Origin: Anthonomus grandis grandis
Taxonomy: Eukaryota; Arthropoda; Insecta; Coleoptera; Curculionidae
DNA: 64,000 nucleotides
Direction: 5' to 3'
NCBI RefSeq assembly: GCF_022605725.1
Contig: NC_065553.1
Span: 1,178,001 to 1,242,000, forward strand
Under the pieces are notes generated by a model. That model had not been told where the DNA came from. It made no database searches and was given only the letters and a program-made list of their open reading frames with translations. Shown piece by piece: positions 44,606 to 55,239 of the stretch (position 1 is its first letter; the number at the start of each line of letters is the position of its first letter). Made by a program: the position numbers and the translations under genes.

Positions 44606-46978
44606 TACACTGTGTCCCATTTTGGATGAGACTGCAGGGTATCTCTGTCATTTTTTAAGATAGAGCTTTGCGGTTTTCGCGACCCTGTATCACTTTTTTG
44701 TAAAACTTTTAAAGCCACAAACAGAAATATTCTAACTACTTTTGTTCCTGAAATACAGGGTAAAAACGAAAATGTTCACTTTTGGAGATGTTATTATTTC
44801 TCAGGCCCTGTATAAGATAGAATAAAAATGAAAACTGCTTATAATAGATATTTTTACATAAAAGTCAGTGGCGTATTTAATTTTTTTTCCCAATGCACTG
44901 TTTTTAAGATTGGGCACAAACTTGGTATTTTTTAGATGGAACACCCTGTATATTTTAACGTCAAATTTTTGCATTTTTTTTTCTGAATACATTGATGTAT
45001 CACAACCTATTCTTTAGTAAATTTTAGCTTCAAAAATCAGAAAAATCCATATTTATTTTTGTTTTTAATAGTAGGCCATGAATTCTTATACACATGCATT
45101 TAATTATTACTTTTTTAAAACGCCATGTGATTTAAACCTGTTTATTTAACTATATTTTAAACATTAACTTAAAATATTAATATAAACATAAAAATGTTAA
45201 AAACAAAAAAAATATATCGGACCAGGTTTAACATTAAAAACTAATTAGTAATTACAAAAACCAAAAAAAAACAACAAATATAAATTTAATAAAACTGTTG
45301 TCCATTTTGTCTTATACAAAAACCACATACAGTCTGTATTCGTCTTAAGGCATTTAAAATTATAAAGGGTTGCCTTTGTAAGTTTATGAATGCTTCTTCA
45401 GTTGTCGCTCGGAGTTCATTTATATTATTATGCCGATTTGCATAAATTTTATTTTTTAAGTACGACCATACAAAAAAGTCCAAAACACTTAAGTCCGGTG
45501 ACCTCGGGGGCCATCTGATTGGCCCGTGTGTGCCAATCCAACGTCTATCAAAGTGGGCACTTAAATATTCTCTAACTACCCTTGAATTATGAGCGGGCGC
45601 TCCATCTTGCTGGAAATATATTTGAAGTCGCTGGGCTAAAGGTATGTCCTCCAGCAACTCTGGCAAATTATTTTGCAATATATTTAGATATCGTTGGGCA
45701 GTTAAGCTACCCTTAAAAATTGTATATACAATTTTAGTGCCCAATACAAAACAGGAAACACTAAAACCAAATCGGCCTTGTTGCTGTCGTTCAAAAGTAA
45801 TATGTTGGTTTTCTTGATACCAATGTCTGGTTTTGCCTATTAAATATGCCACTACTGCTTATATGGGATTCGTCAGACCATATTACCTTTTTTACAAAAT
45901 CCGGATCTTCATTAGTTTTGGTTAAAAACCAATTAGAAAATTCCAGTCGTTTAAACGGATCGTCAGGATGCAATTCTTGAATAATATTTATCTTATACGG
46001 TTTAAATTTATGCTTTTTTAAAATTGTTTGCACTTTTGTTTTGGAAACTCCTATCTCTTCCTCTATCTTTCTACAGGAAATTTGGGGTCTTGCTTCCACA
46101 CACGCTAAAACATTAATTTCGCCAGCTTCATTTCTATCAACATGGGGTTGCCTAGGTTTTGAATAGCAGCCATAATTTAAAAGATTAGATTTTAACCGGA
46201 ATACCGTAGCCCGAGATGGCTGACGTCTTTCTGGAAACCTAATAAGATCTTTTTTATTTTTTGAATTTTGTAACAAAATAAAATAAGCTAGAGCTTTACC
46301 TATTTAAATATAATTGCTGCGCCGCTTCGACATTTTCGTTAGAAAGGTTTAAACATTTTATAATATCATACTTTTCAAAATTTTGGAATTCCATATTTTC
46401 ACCGTCAGCCATCATTATTAATATGTATTGAGTCTGTTTGTGACTTAGTTTCCATGAATGCAATAAACAAAACATTTTTTTATGCATGTGTCAAAGAATT
46501 TAATGGCCTACTATTAAAAAAATAAACATAAATATGGATTTTTCTAATTCTTTGAGCTAAAATTTATCAAAGATTAGGTTGTGATACATCAATGTATTCA
46601 GAAAAAAAAATGCAAAAATTTGACGTTAAAATATACAGGGTGTTTCATTTAAAAAATACCAAGTTTGTGCCCAATCTTAAAAACAGTGCATTGGGAAAAA
46701 AAATTAAATACGCCACTGACTTTTATGTAAAAATATCTATTATAAGCAGTTTTCATTTTTATTCTATCTTATACAGGGCCTGAGAAATAATAACATCTCC
46801 AAAAGTGAACATTTTCGTTTTCGCCCTGTATTTCAGGAACAAAAGTAGTTAGAATATTTCTGTTTGTGGCTTTAAAAGTTTTACAAAAAAGTGATACAGG
46901 GTCGCGAAAACCGCAAAGCTCTATCTTAAAAAATGACAGAGATACCCTGCAGTCTCATCCAAAATGGGACACAGTGTA
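44606..46978 (-). mobile_element. DD41D transposon 4, long nested TIRs, inside the Crypton
   Basis: Outer ends CACTGTGTCCCATTTTGG and inverse CCAAAATGGGACACAGTG, flanked by TA (44606-44607 and 46977-46978). Arms of about 390 bp are nearly identical: 44801-44992 and 46592-46783 translate identically. An inner TACAGGG pair sits at 44754 and 46830; its flanks CCTGAAA and TTTCAGG make a palindrome around the TA. Further TACAGGG and CCCTGTA words lie in the arms. Near-identical arms point to a young copy. Confidence 0.9.
45286..46415 (-). pseudogene. DD41D transposon 4 transposase, two frameshifts
   Basis: Begins MMADGENMEFQNFEKYD, then NENVEAAQQLYLNR, frame change near 46285, PSRATVFRLKSNL, helix-turn-helix ISCRKIEEEIGVSKTKVQTI, and IWSDESHISSSG (first Asp). 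Frame change near 45840, then the core: YFQQDGAPAHNSRV (second Asp) and WPPRSPDLSVLDFFVWSYLK (third), 41 residues between. Ends CGFCIRQNGQQFY. All three Asp kept. About 375 codons over three frames. Confidence 0.9.
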
Positions 46979-47129
46979 CAGAAATGAATATTTCCTTACT
47001 GTTATTTTCGGTTGCCAGGCAACAATCAAGTTGGAGGAAATATTGACTTTTTCTTTCAAATATGTTGTCAAAAATGTTATTATTTCTTATCGATTTTCGG
47101 AAAAATATTTTCTTAGGAACAATAGTGTA

Positions 47130-47623
47130 CTTGTGTTGTTAAAAAATTAGCTTCATCGCTCCAAATTTTACGGTTTAAAATATTATCATTAGCTTCATAT
47201 GCATTACGTAACCAGTTGCAAAAAGCAAGTCTTCTTTCGTTATCGCCAGGCAACAATGTTTGTACTGGTCGATACTCATATGGCACAAATTTGTGTTTCT
47301 TTAAGACCCGCCTAATTGTTACTAAACTCATACCGTAAGTTCTTGCTAAATCTCTAGTTGAGTTTTCCATATGAGCTTCAAAATATTCCAAAATAGAAAT
47401 TTCAACATCCTCGCTTACTATAAATTGGTTCCTTCTTCTAGTTCTTTTAAACACGTTTTCGTTACTTCTAAATTTTCTGTAGAAAATTAAAAAGTATCTA
47501 CGGTTTGGCAAGTTACGAGTCTGGAATCTCTGGCGGTACTTTTCTAGCGCTCTGTCACTATTTTTTTCGACATACAAGGTAAGATTCTAACATATCACAT
47601 TTTTCAATATGCGTAAAAGGCAT
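47130..47623 (-). pseudogene. DD41D transposon 3 transposase, N-terminal part
   Basis: Start at MPFTHIEKCDMLESYLVC with a frameshift near 47575, then EKNSDRALEKYRQRF, helix-turn-helix (RDLARTYGMSLVTIRRVLKK), HKFVPYEYRPVQTLLPGD, and IWSDEANFLTT containing the first Asp. Coding stops at the Crypton junction near 47127. The rest is at 43017-43345. Confidence 0.85.
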
Positions 47624-48267
47624 TTTTATAATTTAGATTTTACAAAAATCACAAACCTTGCTAACATGTAACTGTCAGTATTTCTTTATTTAATAAAATC
47701 TCTACGGCTACTGTCATTTTATTATTCAAACAATGATTTATTTGTTTTGCTCTCAAAAAGTTCAAGGCCAACTTGCCTACATTTGACAAAATTGTTAATA
47801 CCACTATAACTTTGTTATTTTTAGATTTAGGCTATTAGTGTAAATAAACTTTTTTATTAAGAAAATTATTATCTTTTGATTTATGTAAAAATATACAGGG
47901 GATTCCATTTAACAAAAGTACATTTTTCACATTTTCTCGAAAACGCGATGTTCATTTTTTTTCTGTTTTCACCATTTTAATCAACAGAAAAAATCCTACC
48001 AGTTTGCTATTTTAACCGACCCTGTATCTTAAATATTAACAAAGATACCAATAGTGCCGACTTAATCAGAGGCACCCTGTATATAGATTAAAATTTATAT
48101 TAACTGAATTTAACTTTCTATTTTGTTTACGTAAACATAACCTACCAAAAACTTTAACTGTTTTGAAGAAGTAGTCCATACTTGCAGTGGAGTTAATATG
48201 TCAATGGTTAACTAAAAATGCGTCGGTCATCCTTAACTAAATTGATTTAAAATTATTAATCCTACAT

Positions 48268-48297
48268 GTTTCGGACATATAACATGTCCATCATCAG
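48268..48297 (-). ncRNA. Hammerhead-like motif, left arm
   Basis: Minus strand: CTGATGA, T, GGACAT, loop, ATGTCC, GAAAC. Both conserved core strings of a hammerhead ribozyme (CUGAUGA and GAAA) flank a perfect 6-bp stem. There is one extra unpaired base after CUGAUGA, and the third stem with its cleavage site was not confirmed. Confidence 0.45.
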
Positions 48298-48500
48298 AGA
48301 TACAAATTGAAGGTTTTCGTCAATACATATATATGTCTTGTAATCATGTGATTTTAATGTTTGTGTAGATCCAGTTTTAGTGCCTTTCTCAGGCATCTTA
48401 ATATCCCATTTTTATTCATTGTTAGTTGTTTTAACCTTTTGACCTTGCCATAGGCACTATAGCTGTTATATGTATTGACGAAAACCCTCAATTTGTATCC

Positions 48501-48530
48501 CTGATGATGGACATTTTATATGTCCGAAAC
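48501..48530 (+). ncRNA. Hammerhead-like motif, right arm
   Basis: Plus strand CTGATGATGGACAT, TTTAT loop, ATGTCCGAAAC: same core strings and stem as the left arm, loop differing. Compensatory change cannot be judged since the stem is identical. Confidence 0.45.
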
Positions 48531-48734
48531 ATGTAGGATTAGTAATTTTTAAATAAATTTAGTCGAGGATTACCGAAGCATTGTTAGTTACCCATTTAAT
48601 TGTTTTGTTGCCCTACAATTGGCACAACTGAAATTTTTCAGAGTGACCAACATCGAAAGAACACAATCACGCAAAATGGCGGCCCCCTAGTAGTGGTCAT
48701 TTACTTTTTATTGAATTGACAGTCCAAATATATT

Positions 48735-48936
48735 TGTTCAATAAAAACCCGATGATCAGTAAAAGAAAATATTTATTAGCGGCAAGTTTACAGTTGGACC
48801 GACTTAAAAGAACTAACATGCAAGAAAATAAAGATACGGAACAAAAACATTACCAGGAAGCGGCGAGACGCAACGTAAACGTTTTCGGTTTAAAAATAGG
48901 CCAAATCTTAAATAGTATAGTCCGGTCTATTTAACA
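48735..48936 (-). repeat. Copia 3' LTR
   Basis: 202 bp, TGTTAAATAG...TTGAACA on the minus strand. One substitution against the other LTR (AATAG versus AATAT at about 48913). Confidence 0.93.
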
Positions 48937-49065
48937 CTCCCACTTATTTAAGATTTAACAACATCAGAGTGATTTAAAAAAAAACAACTTACACCTAATC
49001 AAAATAAACATAAACAAAGCATTAAAAATACAACTAATACCGACTGTTTCTAAGCTAATCATAAT

Positions 49066-52000
49066 TCACATTGACAAATTCAACTTTTCCAGTAAATTGT
49101 TAAAAACAGTTTTAGAAAGAGCTTTTGTAAATAGATCTGCCAATTGGTTACTTGAGTTCACATAACTGACCGATATATTTTTCTTTTCACACTCATCTCG
49201 AACAAAATGTACCTTAATGTCTATATGTTTCGTTCTACTATGAAGTTGCTGAGCTTGTGTAAGTTTAATAGCTGATTGGTTATCAACATGAAGTTTTATA
49301 GTCGAGACGTTAATGCCAAGTTCTTTTAGAAAATGTTTCAACCATAAGAGAGAAGCTTTCTCTAACTCCAAGAGACAAAGCCAAATACTCTGCTTCGGTG
49401 GTTGATTGAGCTACCACATTCTGCTTCTGGCTTTTCCAAGTGATTGGTGCATTACCAAGAATAAAAACATAACCACTGGTCGATTTTCTTGTGTCCAAAC
49501 ATCCAGCGTAATCGGCATCAGTGTAACCTATAGCCTCAATTTGTGACGTCTTATTGTAAACGATTTTATAGTGAACAGTAAGGTTCAAATATCTAAAAAT
49601 TCGTTTCACTGCCCGCCAATGTTCATCACTCCAGTGATTAAAGAATCTGCTCACCTGATTTACCGCATAGGTTATATCTGGGCGACTGGTTGTGGCTAAG
49701 AAAATTAATGATCCAACAGCCTCACGATACGGCAATGACGTATTACAATTTAAATTATTGCCCTTGGACAAAGGCGCACTAGGTTCTGCGGGAATTCTTA
49801 GAGGCTTGGCATTAGTCATATTAAATTTTGTTAGCAATTTATTAATGTAAAGCTTTTGATGAATAGCAATAGTACCCGCAGCAAGATCTTGTTCGATTTC
49901 AAGACCAACAAAATTTAATTTATTATTGTTTAAATGTACAGTAATTTTAAACATTTGCTGCAAAGTCTCTATAAGTTGATTAATGGCACTTTCAGATTTT
50001 GACATTAGCAATCCGTCGTCAACATAAATTGCTAAATATATTTCTGCGTTTGCAATAGAACCAAGAAAAAACACATTGATCACTTTTCAATTGTCTAAAG
50101 TCAAATTTATTAAGAAAATCAACAAACTTACGGTTCCAACATCTTGGTGATTGCTTCAATCCATACAAACTCTTATTAAGTTTGCAAACCAAGTTCGGCG
50201 CCTTTCTATTTTCAAAGCCAATAGGCTGTTTCATATAAACACAATCTGGCAACTCACCGTACAAAAAGGCAGTCTGTACATCGAAGTTTGCAATTTTCAA
50301 GTCTTTTTCGGCTGCTAAGGCTAGCAAAATTCGCACAGAGTCATACCGCACAACCGGCGCGAAAGTGTCTTCATAGTCTATGCCTTTAATTTGCATAAAT
50401 CCGCGCGCGACAAGACGAGCCTTATAACGAAATGGATTACCATCAGAGTCAAACTTAACACGATAAACCCACTTATTGTCTATCACTTTTGCACCATCAG
50501 GTAACTTTACCAAGTCCCATGTGTTATTGTCCTTAAGTGCATCCATCTCCTCCTCCATGGCTCGCTGCCACTTACTTGAATCTTGACACTTAATGGCATT
50601 CTCATAGTTTGTAGGTTCTAAAATCTCACAATAATTTGCTACACCATAATAGTCCGGCTTAGATAGTGTATTCCTGTCACGTAGCTGCCTTCTATCAGCA
50701 TTTTCATCATCTGCTGACTCTGGAATATTCAACTCAAAAACTTCATCATCAGAATCCAATGTTTGGTAAGTGCTGGTTTGTGACATGTCTAAGCTTTCAT
50801 CACTGTCACTTTCTTGAAGATCTTCTAGGCCTACATCTTCCTCAGTTTCTAGGGTATCAAATTTTAATGAAAAAGTTTCCTCTTTCTTTTCTACCCCCTC
50901 CATTTCATTAAAATTTACATTGCAGCTTACCTCAATTCGTCTCTTCTCCGCATCCCAAAGCCTGTAGTTCGAAGAATATCCATCATAACCCACAAATAAT
51001 AACTTTCTCGATTTCGGGTCAAACTTTTTACGAAACTGTGATGGTATTAACATGTAAGCTACACTGCCAAAAACTTTGATATGCTTTAAATCCGGCTTTC
51101 GTCTAAACCATTGTTCATATGGAGTCATGTTTTGTACCTGAGTTGAAGCTGTTCTGTTAAGTACATACACAGCTGTATTCACTGCCTCACTCCATAATTC
51201 CTGTGGCACATTCTTGCTAATAAGCATACTTCTGGCACTTTCCACAATGGTCCTTAGCTGCCTCTCACTTCGGCCATTTTGTTGAGGGGTGTATGGGGCT
51301 GAGCACTCGTGTATTATTCCATTATTTTTGAGAAATTCTTGAAAACCACTGTTAACATATTCACCTTTACCTTGGTCACTTCTTAAGATTTTAATCTTGT
51401 TACAAGTCTGGTTTTCTACAAGCAATTTAAATTCTTTAAATTTGCTTAAGACATCGGATTTATGTTTAAGAAAATAAACAATAGAATATCCACTAAAATC
51501 ATCCTTAAACAAGACGAAATATTTTGATCCACTCGGAGACATAATGTTTATAGGACCACAAACATCAGTGTGAATCATCTCTCCCGGTTTCTCTGATCTC
51601 CGTTTCTCCAAACTTCTATGAGACTTTCTGGACTGCTTACCAAACTGACATGCTTCACAGAAGAATTGTTCTTGATTATCAGCTATGGTTAAATGATTGA
51701 CCAAAGGTGCTGTTTTCTTTATAGTAGTAGGGTTGATATGTCCTAAGCGGTCATGCCATAACTTCAGCGAAGTCTTGTGAGCCAAATTACACTCTGGGAT
51801 TGGCTTTACTCGAAACTGCATAATCCATAAATTGTCTCTACGTATACCCACACATGACACACTTCCATTTGGATCGAGAAACTCACATCTATTTTTATGA
51901 GAGCGGTAAGTAAAATTCTTATCAGTCATAGCTCCCACTGAAAATAAGCTGTTGCTGAGTTCTGGAATGTAGAGGACATTATTTATTGTGCGATCATACC

Positions 52001-53039
52001 ACTGACCTTGAACACATGCCTGAACTTGTATAACACCTTTACCTTCTGCAGAAATTAACTTATTGTTTGCTATTCGAACAAACATAGGTTCGTTCAATGC
52101 TTCTAACTTTGCAAACCAACCTTTCTCTCCAGTCATGTGTAGACTCGCACCAGAGTCACATATCCATTCGGTTTTCTTGACATTGGAGCTTGACAGATAC
52201 ATAGATGTTATATCACATATATAGGCCGAACTGGATGTAGAAGCACTTTCTGATCCTGAGACCTTACCTTGCTCATTTTTCAAGTCCTGTATTCTCTTTC
52301 TACATTCTCTAACCCAGTGACCTTTGCGTTTACAATACTTGCAGCTAGTATTCTTCTTTAGCTCTTGAATACTCGGCTTGACCTTATTTTTGTTAGCTTC
52401 TAGTTTAGCTTGTAGAGCCTCTACCTGACAAGCAAGGCGGGACACTTCTGAATCCTCACTTGACATTCTGGTCTCTTCTTTCAGCAACCTGGCAGCTAGA
52501 TTTTCAAAAGTTTGCTGATCACTGCTAACTAAATCCCATGCAGTACGGAATGCATTATACTTTGAGGGTAAACTATTGATTACCTTGGAGCATATTGCAC
52601 TGGAACTAATTTCTTCTTTTACATTCTTAAGCTGTCGTACAAGCAATTCAATCGAAGAAATGTGATCGGCAATTTTTGCATGGTCAGACATCCTATATTC
52701 ATAAAACTTCTGCCATAGGAGTTCTCTTGAAATTTCGGTTTTCTGCTCATGAATGGACATTAACCTTGTCCACATTTGTGCTGCATTTTCGCAGTTTATC
52801 AAATGCTGGATCTGATCTTGTGCTATTGTGGACAATAAAATAACTTGGGCCTTCGAATTACCTTTATCCCAGGTTTTCCACTCTGCAGTCGTCGTCTCAG
52901 ACGGCTCAGGTGTCGAACCATCGACAATGGAGAGTATATTCTCAGCTTTCAACACAATCCGAATGCTAAACTTCCACAGTTGGAAATTTGACCCGTCAAA
53001 TTTCGGAATATTTCCACAATCTAATTTTACCGCCATCAC
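49066..53039 (-). pseudogene. Copia Gag-Pol polyprotein, two single-base frameshifts
   Basis: Starts at MMAVKLDCGNIPKFDGSNF. Gag ends in a zinc knuckle, CKYCKRKGHWVREC. Protease: WICDSGASLHMTG. Pre-integrase HHCC: LWHDRLGHINPTT...CEACQFGKQSRK. Integrase: HTDVCGP, LRSDQGKGEY, and PYTPQQNGRSER with the third acidic residue. RT: NKWVYRVKFDSDG, ARLVARGFMQ; the YVDDGLL box follows after the first shift. RNase H: GYTDADYAGCLDTRKSTSGY, STTEAEYLALSL, DNQSAIKL. It ends at 49066 (NLLEKLNLSM). Shifts lie at about 50069 (A6 run on the + strand) and about 49357 (TTT). All key catalytic residues are present; apart from the two shifts the protein is complete. The lesions could be real or assembly errors. 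Confidence 0.93.
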
Positions 53040-53187
53040 TGTATTTTTATTGTTTGTTTATATACGACTCGAACGTAAAAACAATAAAAACTGTAACATA
53101 AGCCACGACTCAAACGCGACCCGAAAACCTACCGATCAATAGGTTGCCCTTGAAGTCAAAAATTAAAACGTGCCTGGGCCCAGAACC

Positions 53188-53389
53188 TGTTCAATAAAAA
53201 CCCGATGATCAGTAAAAGAAAATATTTATTAGCGGCAAGTTTACAGTTGGACCGACTTAAAAGAACTAACATGCAAGAAAATAAAGATACGGAACAAAAA
53301 CATTACCAGGAAGCGGCGAGACGCAACGTAAACGTTTTCGGTTTAAAAATAGGCCAAATCTTAAATATTATAGTCCGGTCTATTTAACA
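53188..53389 (-). repeat. Copia 5' LTR
   Basis: Identical to the 3' LTR apart from one base. It would contain promoter and polyadenylation signals; AATAAA-like words occur on both strands. Confidence 0.93.
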
Positions 53390-53572
53390 ATATTTATTGA
53401 GTTCGTGATCCAGGCCTCCTTGGCTACTTCAAATTAAATCATGGCATGCTAGATTAAAATTTAAATATGTCATGCTATTACTCTCTATTTTTCAAGGCTT
53501 TCTCCTTGACTGTTTTAACTTAGTCATTACTGTAAATTTTTCCTTGACTTTAAATTTTTAGTTTATTAATAT

Positions 53573-54860
53573 TAGGCCTCGGATTTTGGAAAATTATGTA
53601 TTCGAATACTCACTTCGTTTTTTTTTGTATATTTTAATTATTCACTATTCGAATAATCATACAAATATTCGAATATGTTTGAATATTCAAATATTTGAAT
53701 ACTTGAGTAATTAATAGATATATTTGAATAAAGGAAACCTCTCATACAAAATATCTTGGGATATACCTTGGCGAAATTTTAATTCGCATATACATACTTA
53801 ATGTCTATTTTATAAATTTTAGATAAAAGTGACATCATATATTAATTCAGTCAATTCAAAGATACAGAATTTTAGTATGGGGAGAATTATACAGGGTGTC
53901 CGGAAGCTAGATGCAATCCTTTAAGAGGGTGATAGCTGACTTAATTTCAAACATTTTAAGCTAAATATGTGTAGGTCGAAATTTGTTTATAAATTTTTTA
54001 TGGGAATTTTTGCATTTTTCTCAAGAAATACCAAAATTTCACACTTAAACGGTAATAGAGCGCAAGTTACAATTAGTATCGGAGTTTCAAAGTTAATTTT
54101 GTTTTGTCTAATGTGTATTGATAAAAATACGATTAATTCCAAGCTTTTGTGTAAACTTATAGAAAAAATAGAGACATTGAAACTTTTTAGTGCGGTGCGA
54201 ATGGATTTTTTTCAGTCGCCTTCCGTCCAGCTTTTTTAATATACTAATTACAGTAATACTAATTACTAATACATTTTAGTGGTCAAACCCCTCAAATCGA
54301 GCAAGAGATACTTACATAATGATTTGTGAATGATGCTTATTTCTTAAGTGATTCCATAAATTGCTTGTTCCTGTCTTGTTCTTGACAGTATACAAACAAA
54401 ATTTGTATTCATCGCGATCATCCGTTCTATTAAAATATTGCCAAATTTTGCTTTTCGAACTCATATTGACTTACTACTAGACTTACTGTTAATTAAGTCA
54501 ATTAATTTAAAATTAACCCTTTTACAGTACTTAATCGTTCGCTTTTATACACAACCAGAGTCAAATACAACTAGTACAACCTCGCCGTGCCGTGCCACGT
54601 GGAAATCTGGAAAGAGGAAATATTAAATGTTCCCAAGAACGATAACCGCCCGTAGCTTGTATGCAAAGAGAAGAAAAGATCGGGCCTGCAATATTTAAAT
54701 ATTCAAGTATTTAAATACTCAAATATTTGAATTCTTGAATATTCAAATTATCGAATATGCGAATATTCGAGTATTCAAATATTCGAATATTTGTTGAAAT
54801 GCATAAATTTTTATGCAAAAACTCAATATTCAAATAAACCGAGTTTGATTCCGAGCCTTA
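53573..54860 (-). mobile_element. Non-autonomous hAT element with 8-bp target duplication
   Basis: Ends TAGGCCTCGGA and inverse TCCGAGCCTTA (9 of 11 matching), flanked by ATTAATAT on both sides (53565-53572 and 54861-54868). Subterminal regions (about 53605-53720 and 54690-54800) are packed with ATTCGAATA / CAAATATTC-type short palindromes, a known style of hAT transposase-binding region. Only a first-exon remnant of the transposase is left (see next entry), so it is a deletion derivative of 1.29 kb. Confidence 0.88.
54316..54464 (-). pseudogene. hAT transposase exon 1, BED zinc finger
   Basis: Reads MSSKSKIWQYFNRTDD, then TGTSNLWNHLRNKH: the aromatic W..YF start and the H-x4-H (HLRNKH) end of a BED finger. 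The expected CxxC is FCLY, with one Cys replaced. A good splice donor (TAT|GTAAGT) ends the exon, as in many hAT genes. The rest of the transposase (RNase H fold, dimerisation) is absent. BED fingers bind the element's ends. Confidence 0.75.
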
Positions 54861-54975
54861 ATTAATATATAGTCATGGCACGTTAGATTTATATTTAAAA
54901 TACAGCAAAAAATATCAACAGTTGACAGATACGATGCATTCAAAACGTTATTTTCCATCGAAATAAGTAAGAATA

Positions 54976-55086
54976 TACAGGTAGTTCCCAAAAAAAAACC
55001 AATTATACTCGCCTTTTATTAATTACTTTTAACCTAGCATATACGGTTGCCAAATCTACTTAAAAAAAAAGAAGAAACACCCGGTA
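54976..55086. repeat. Small MITE, ACAGGTAGTT / AACACCCGGT ends
   Basis: TATACAGGTAGTTCCC at the left, and GAAACACCCGGTATATA at the right, form imperfect inverted ends about 110 bp apart, TA on both sides. Non-coding. Confidence 0.45.
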
Positions 55087-55239
55087 TATATGAATTTTTC
55101 TAAAAAAGAAAAAATCAGATCTATAATATACCATTCCCCACCAATTGGCACATTCTAACCACCGAATGGCGTATATATATACGAATGACAACCAAAAAAT
55201 CTCCTTCGTTTCACAGAAATGTGACGTTCGTCTACTGTG

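Larger units (their letters stand above)
43346..47127 (+). mobile_element. Crypton-type tyrosine-recombinase element, itself interrupted
   Basis: Everything between the two halves of the DD41D-3 transposase, minus the inner DD41D-4 (44606-46978), is about 1.4 kb and carries one gene with a tyrosine-recombinase fold. Similar words lie at both junctions (AGGAATAGTATA at 43353 and AGGAACAATAGTGTA at 47115), possibly an imperfect direct repeat. Cryptons move by site-specific recombination without TIRs, and no TIR is seen at these ends. The left end has a large hairpin. Boundaries are approximate. Confidence 0.65.
42525..48081 (-). mobile_element. DD41D transposon 3, split by a Crypton insertion
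   Basis: Ends TACAGGGTGCCTCCGATTAA and inverse, with TA at 42523-42524 and 48082-48083. A second inner pair of TACAGGG ends lies at 42590 and 48026; their flanks TTTAAGA and TCTTAAA form a palindrome around the shared TA. Terminal arms of about 320 bp match inversely. The transposase lies in two pieces, 47130-47623 and 43017-43345, separated by the Crypton-bearing insertion. Confidence 0.88.
48225..48575. repeat. Small inverted-repeat element carrying two hammerhead-like motifs
   Basis: Arms of about 110 bp (48225-48335 and 48462-48575) are inverted copies around a 125-bp centre; both include TGTATTGACGAAAACC. No coding content. Each arm holds one hammerhead-like motif (see the next entries). 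Resembles the inverted repeat at 22865-23076 in build, with a different sequence. Confidence 0.7.
48735..53389 (-). mobile_element. Ty1/copia LTR retrotransposon, near-intact and very young
   Basis: LTRs 48735-48936 and 53188-53389, each 202 bp, TG...CA ended, differing at one base that I could see. Target duplication ATATT on both sides (48730-48734 and 53390-53394). On the coding (minus) strand the 5' LTR is followed directly by GGTTCTGGGCCCAGGCACG, like the copia-type internal initiator-tRNA primer site. Before the 3' LTR is the purine tract AAGTGGGAG. Length 4.65 kb. Inserted in the degenerate repeat near the DD41D-3 element, antisense to the host gene. Confidence 0.95.

Noticed and set aside
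44801..46783. Two identical 63-codon frames (44801-44992 minus and 46592-46783 plus)
   Set aside because: They are the two arms of the DD41D-4 terminal inverted repeat, not a duplicated gene.
50666..53142. Plus-strand frames of 81 and 104 codons
   Set aside because: Shadows of the copia polyprotein on the other strand.
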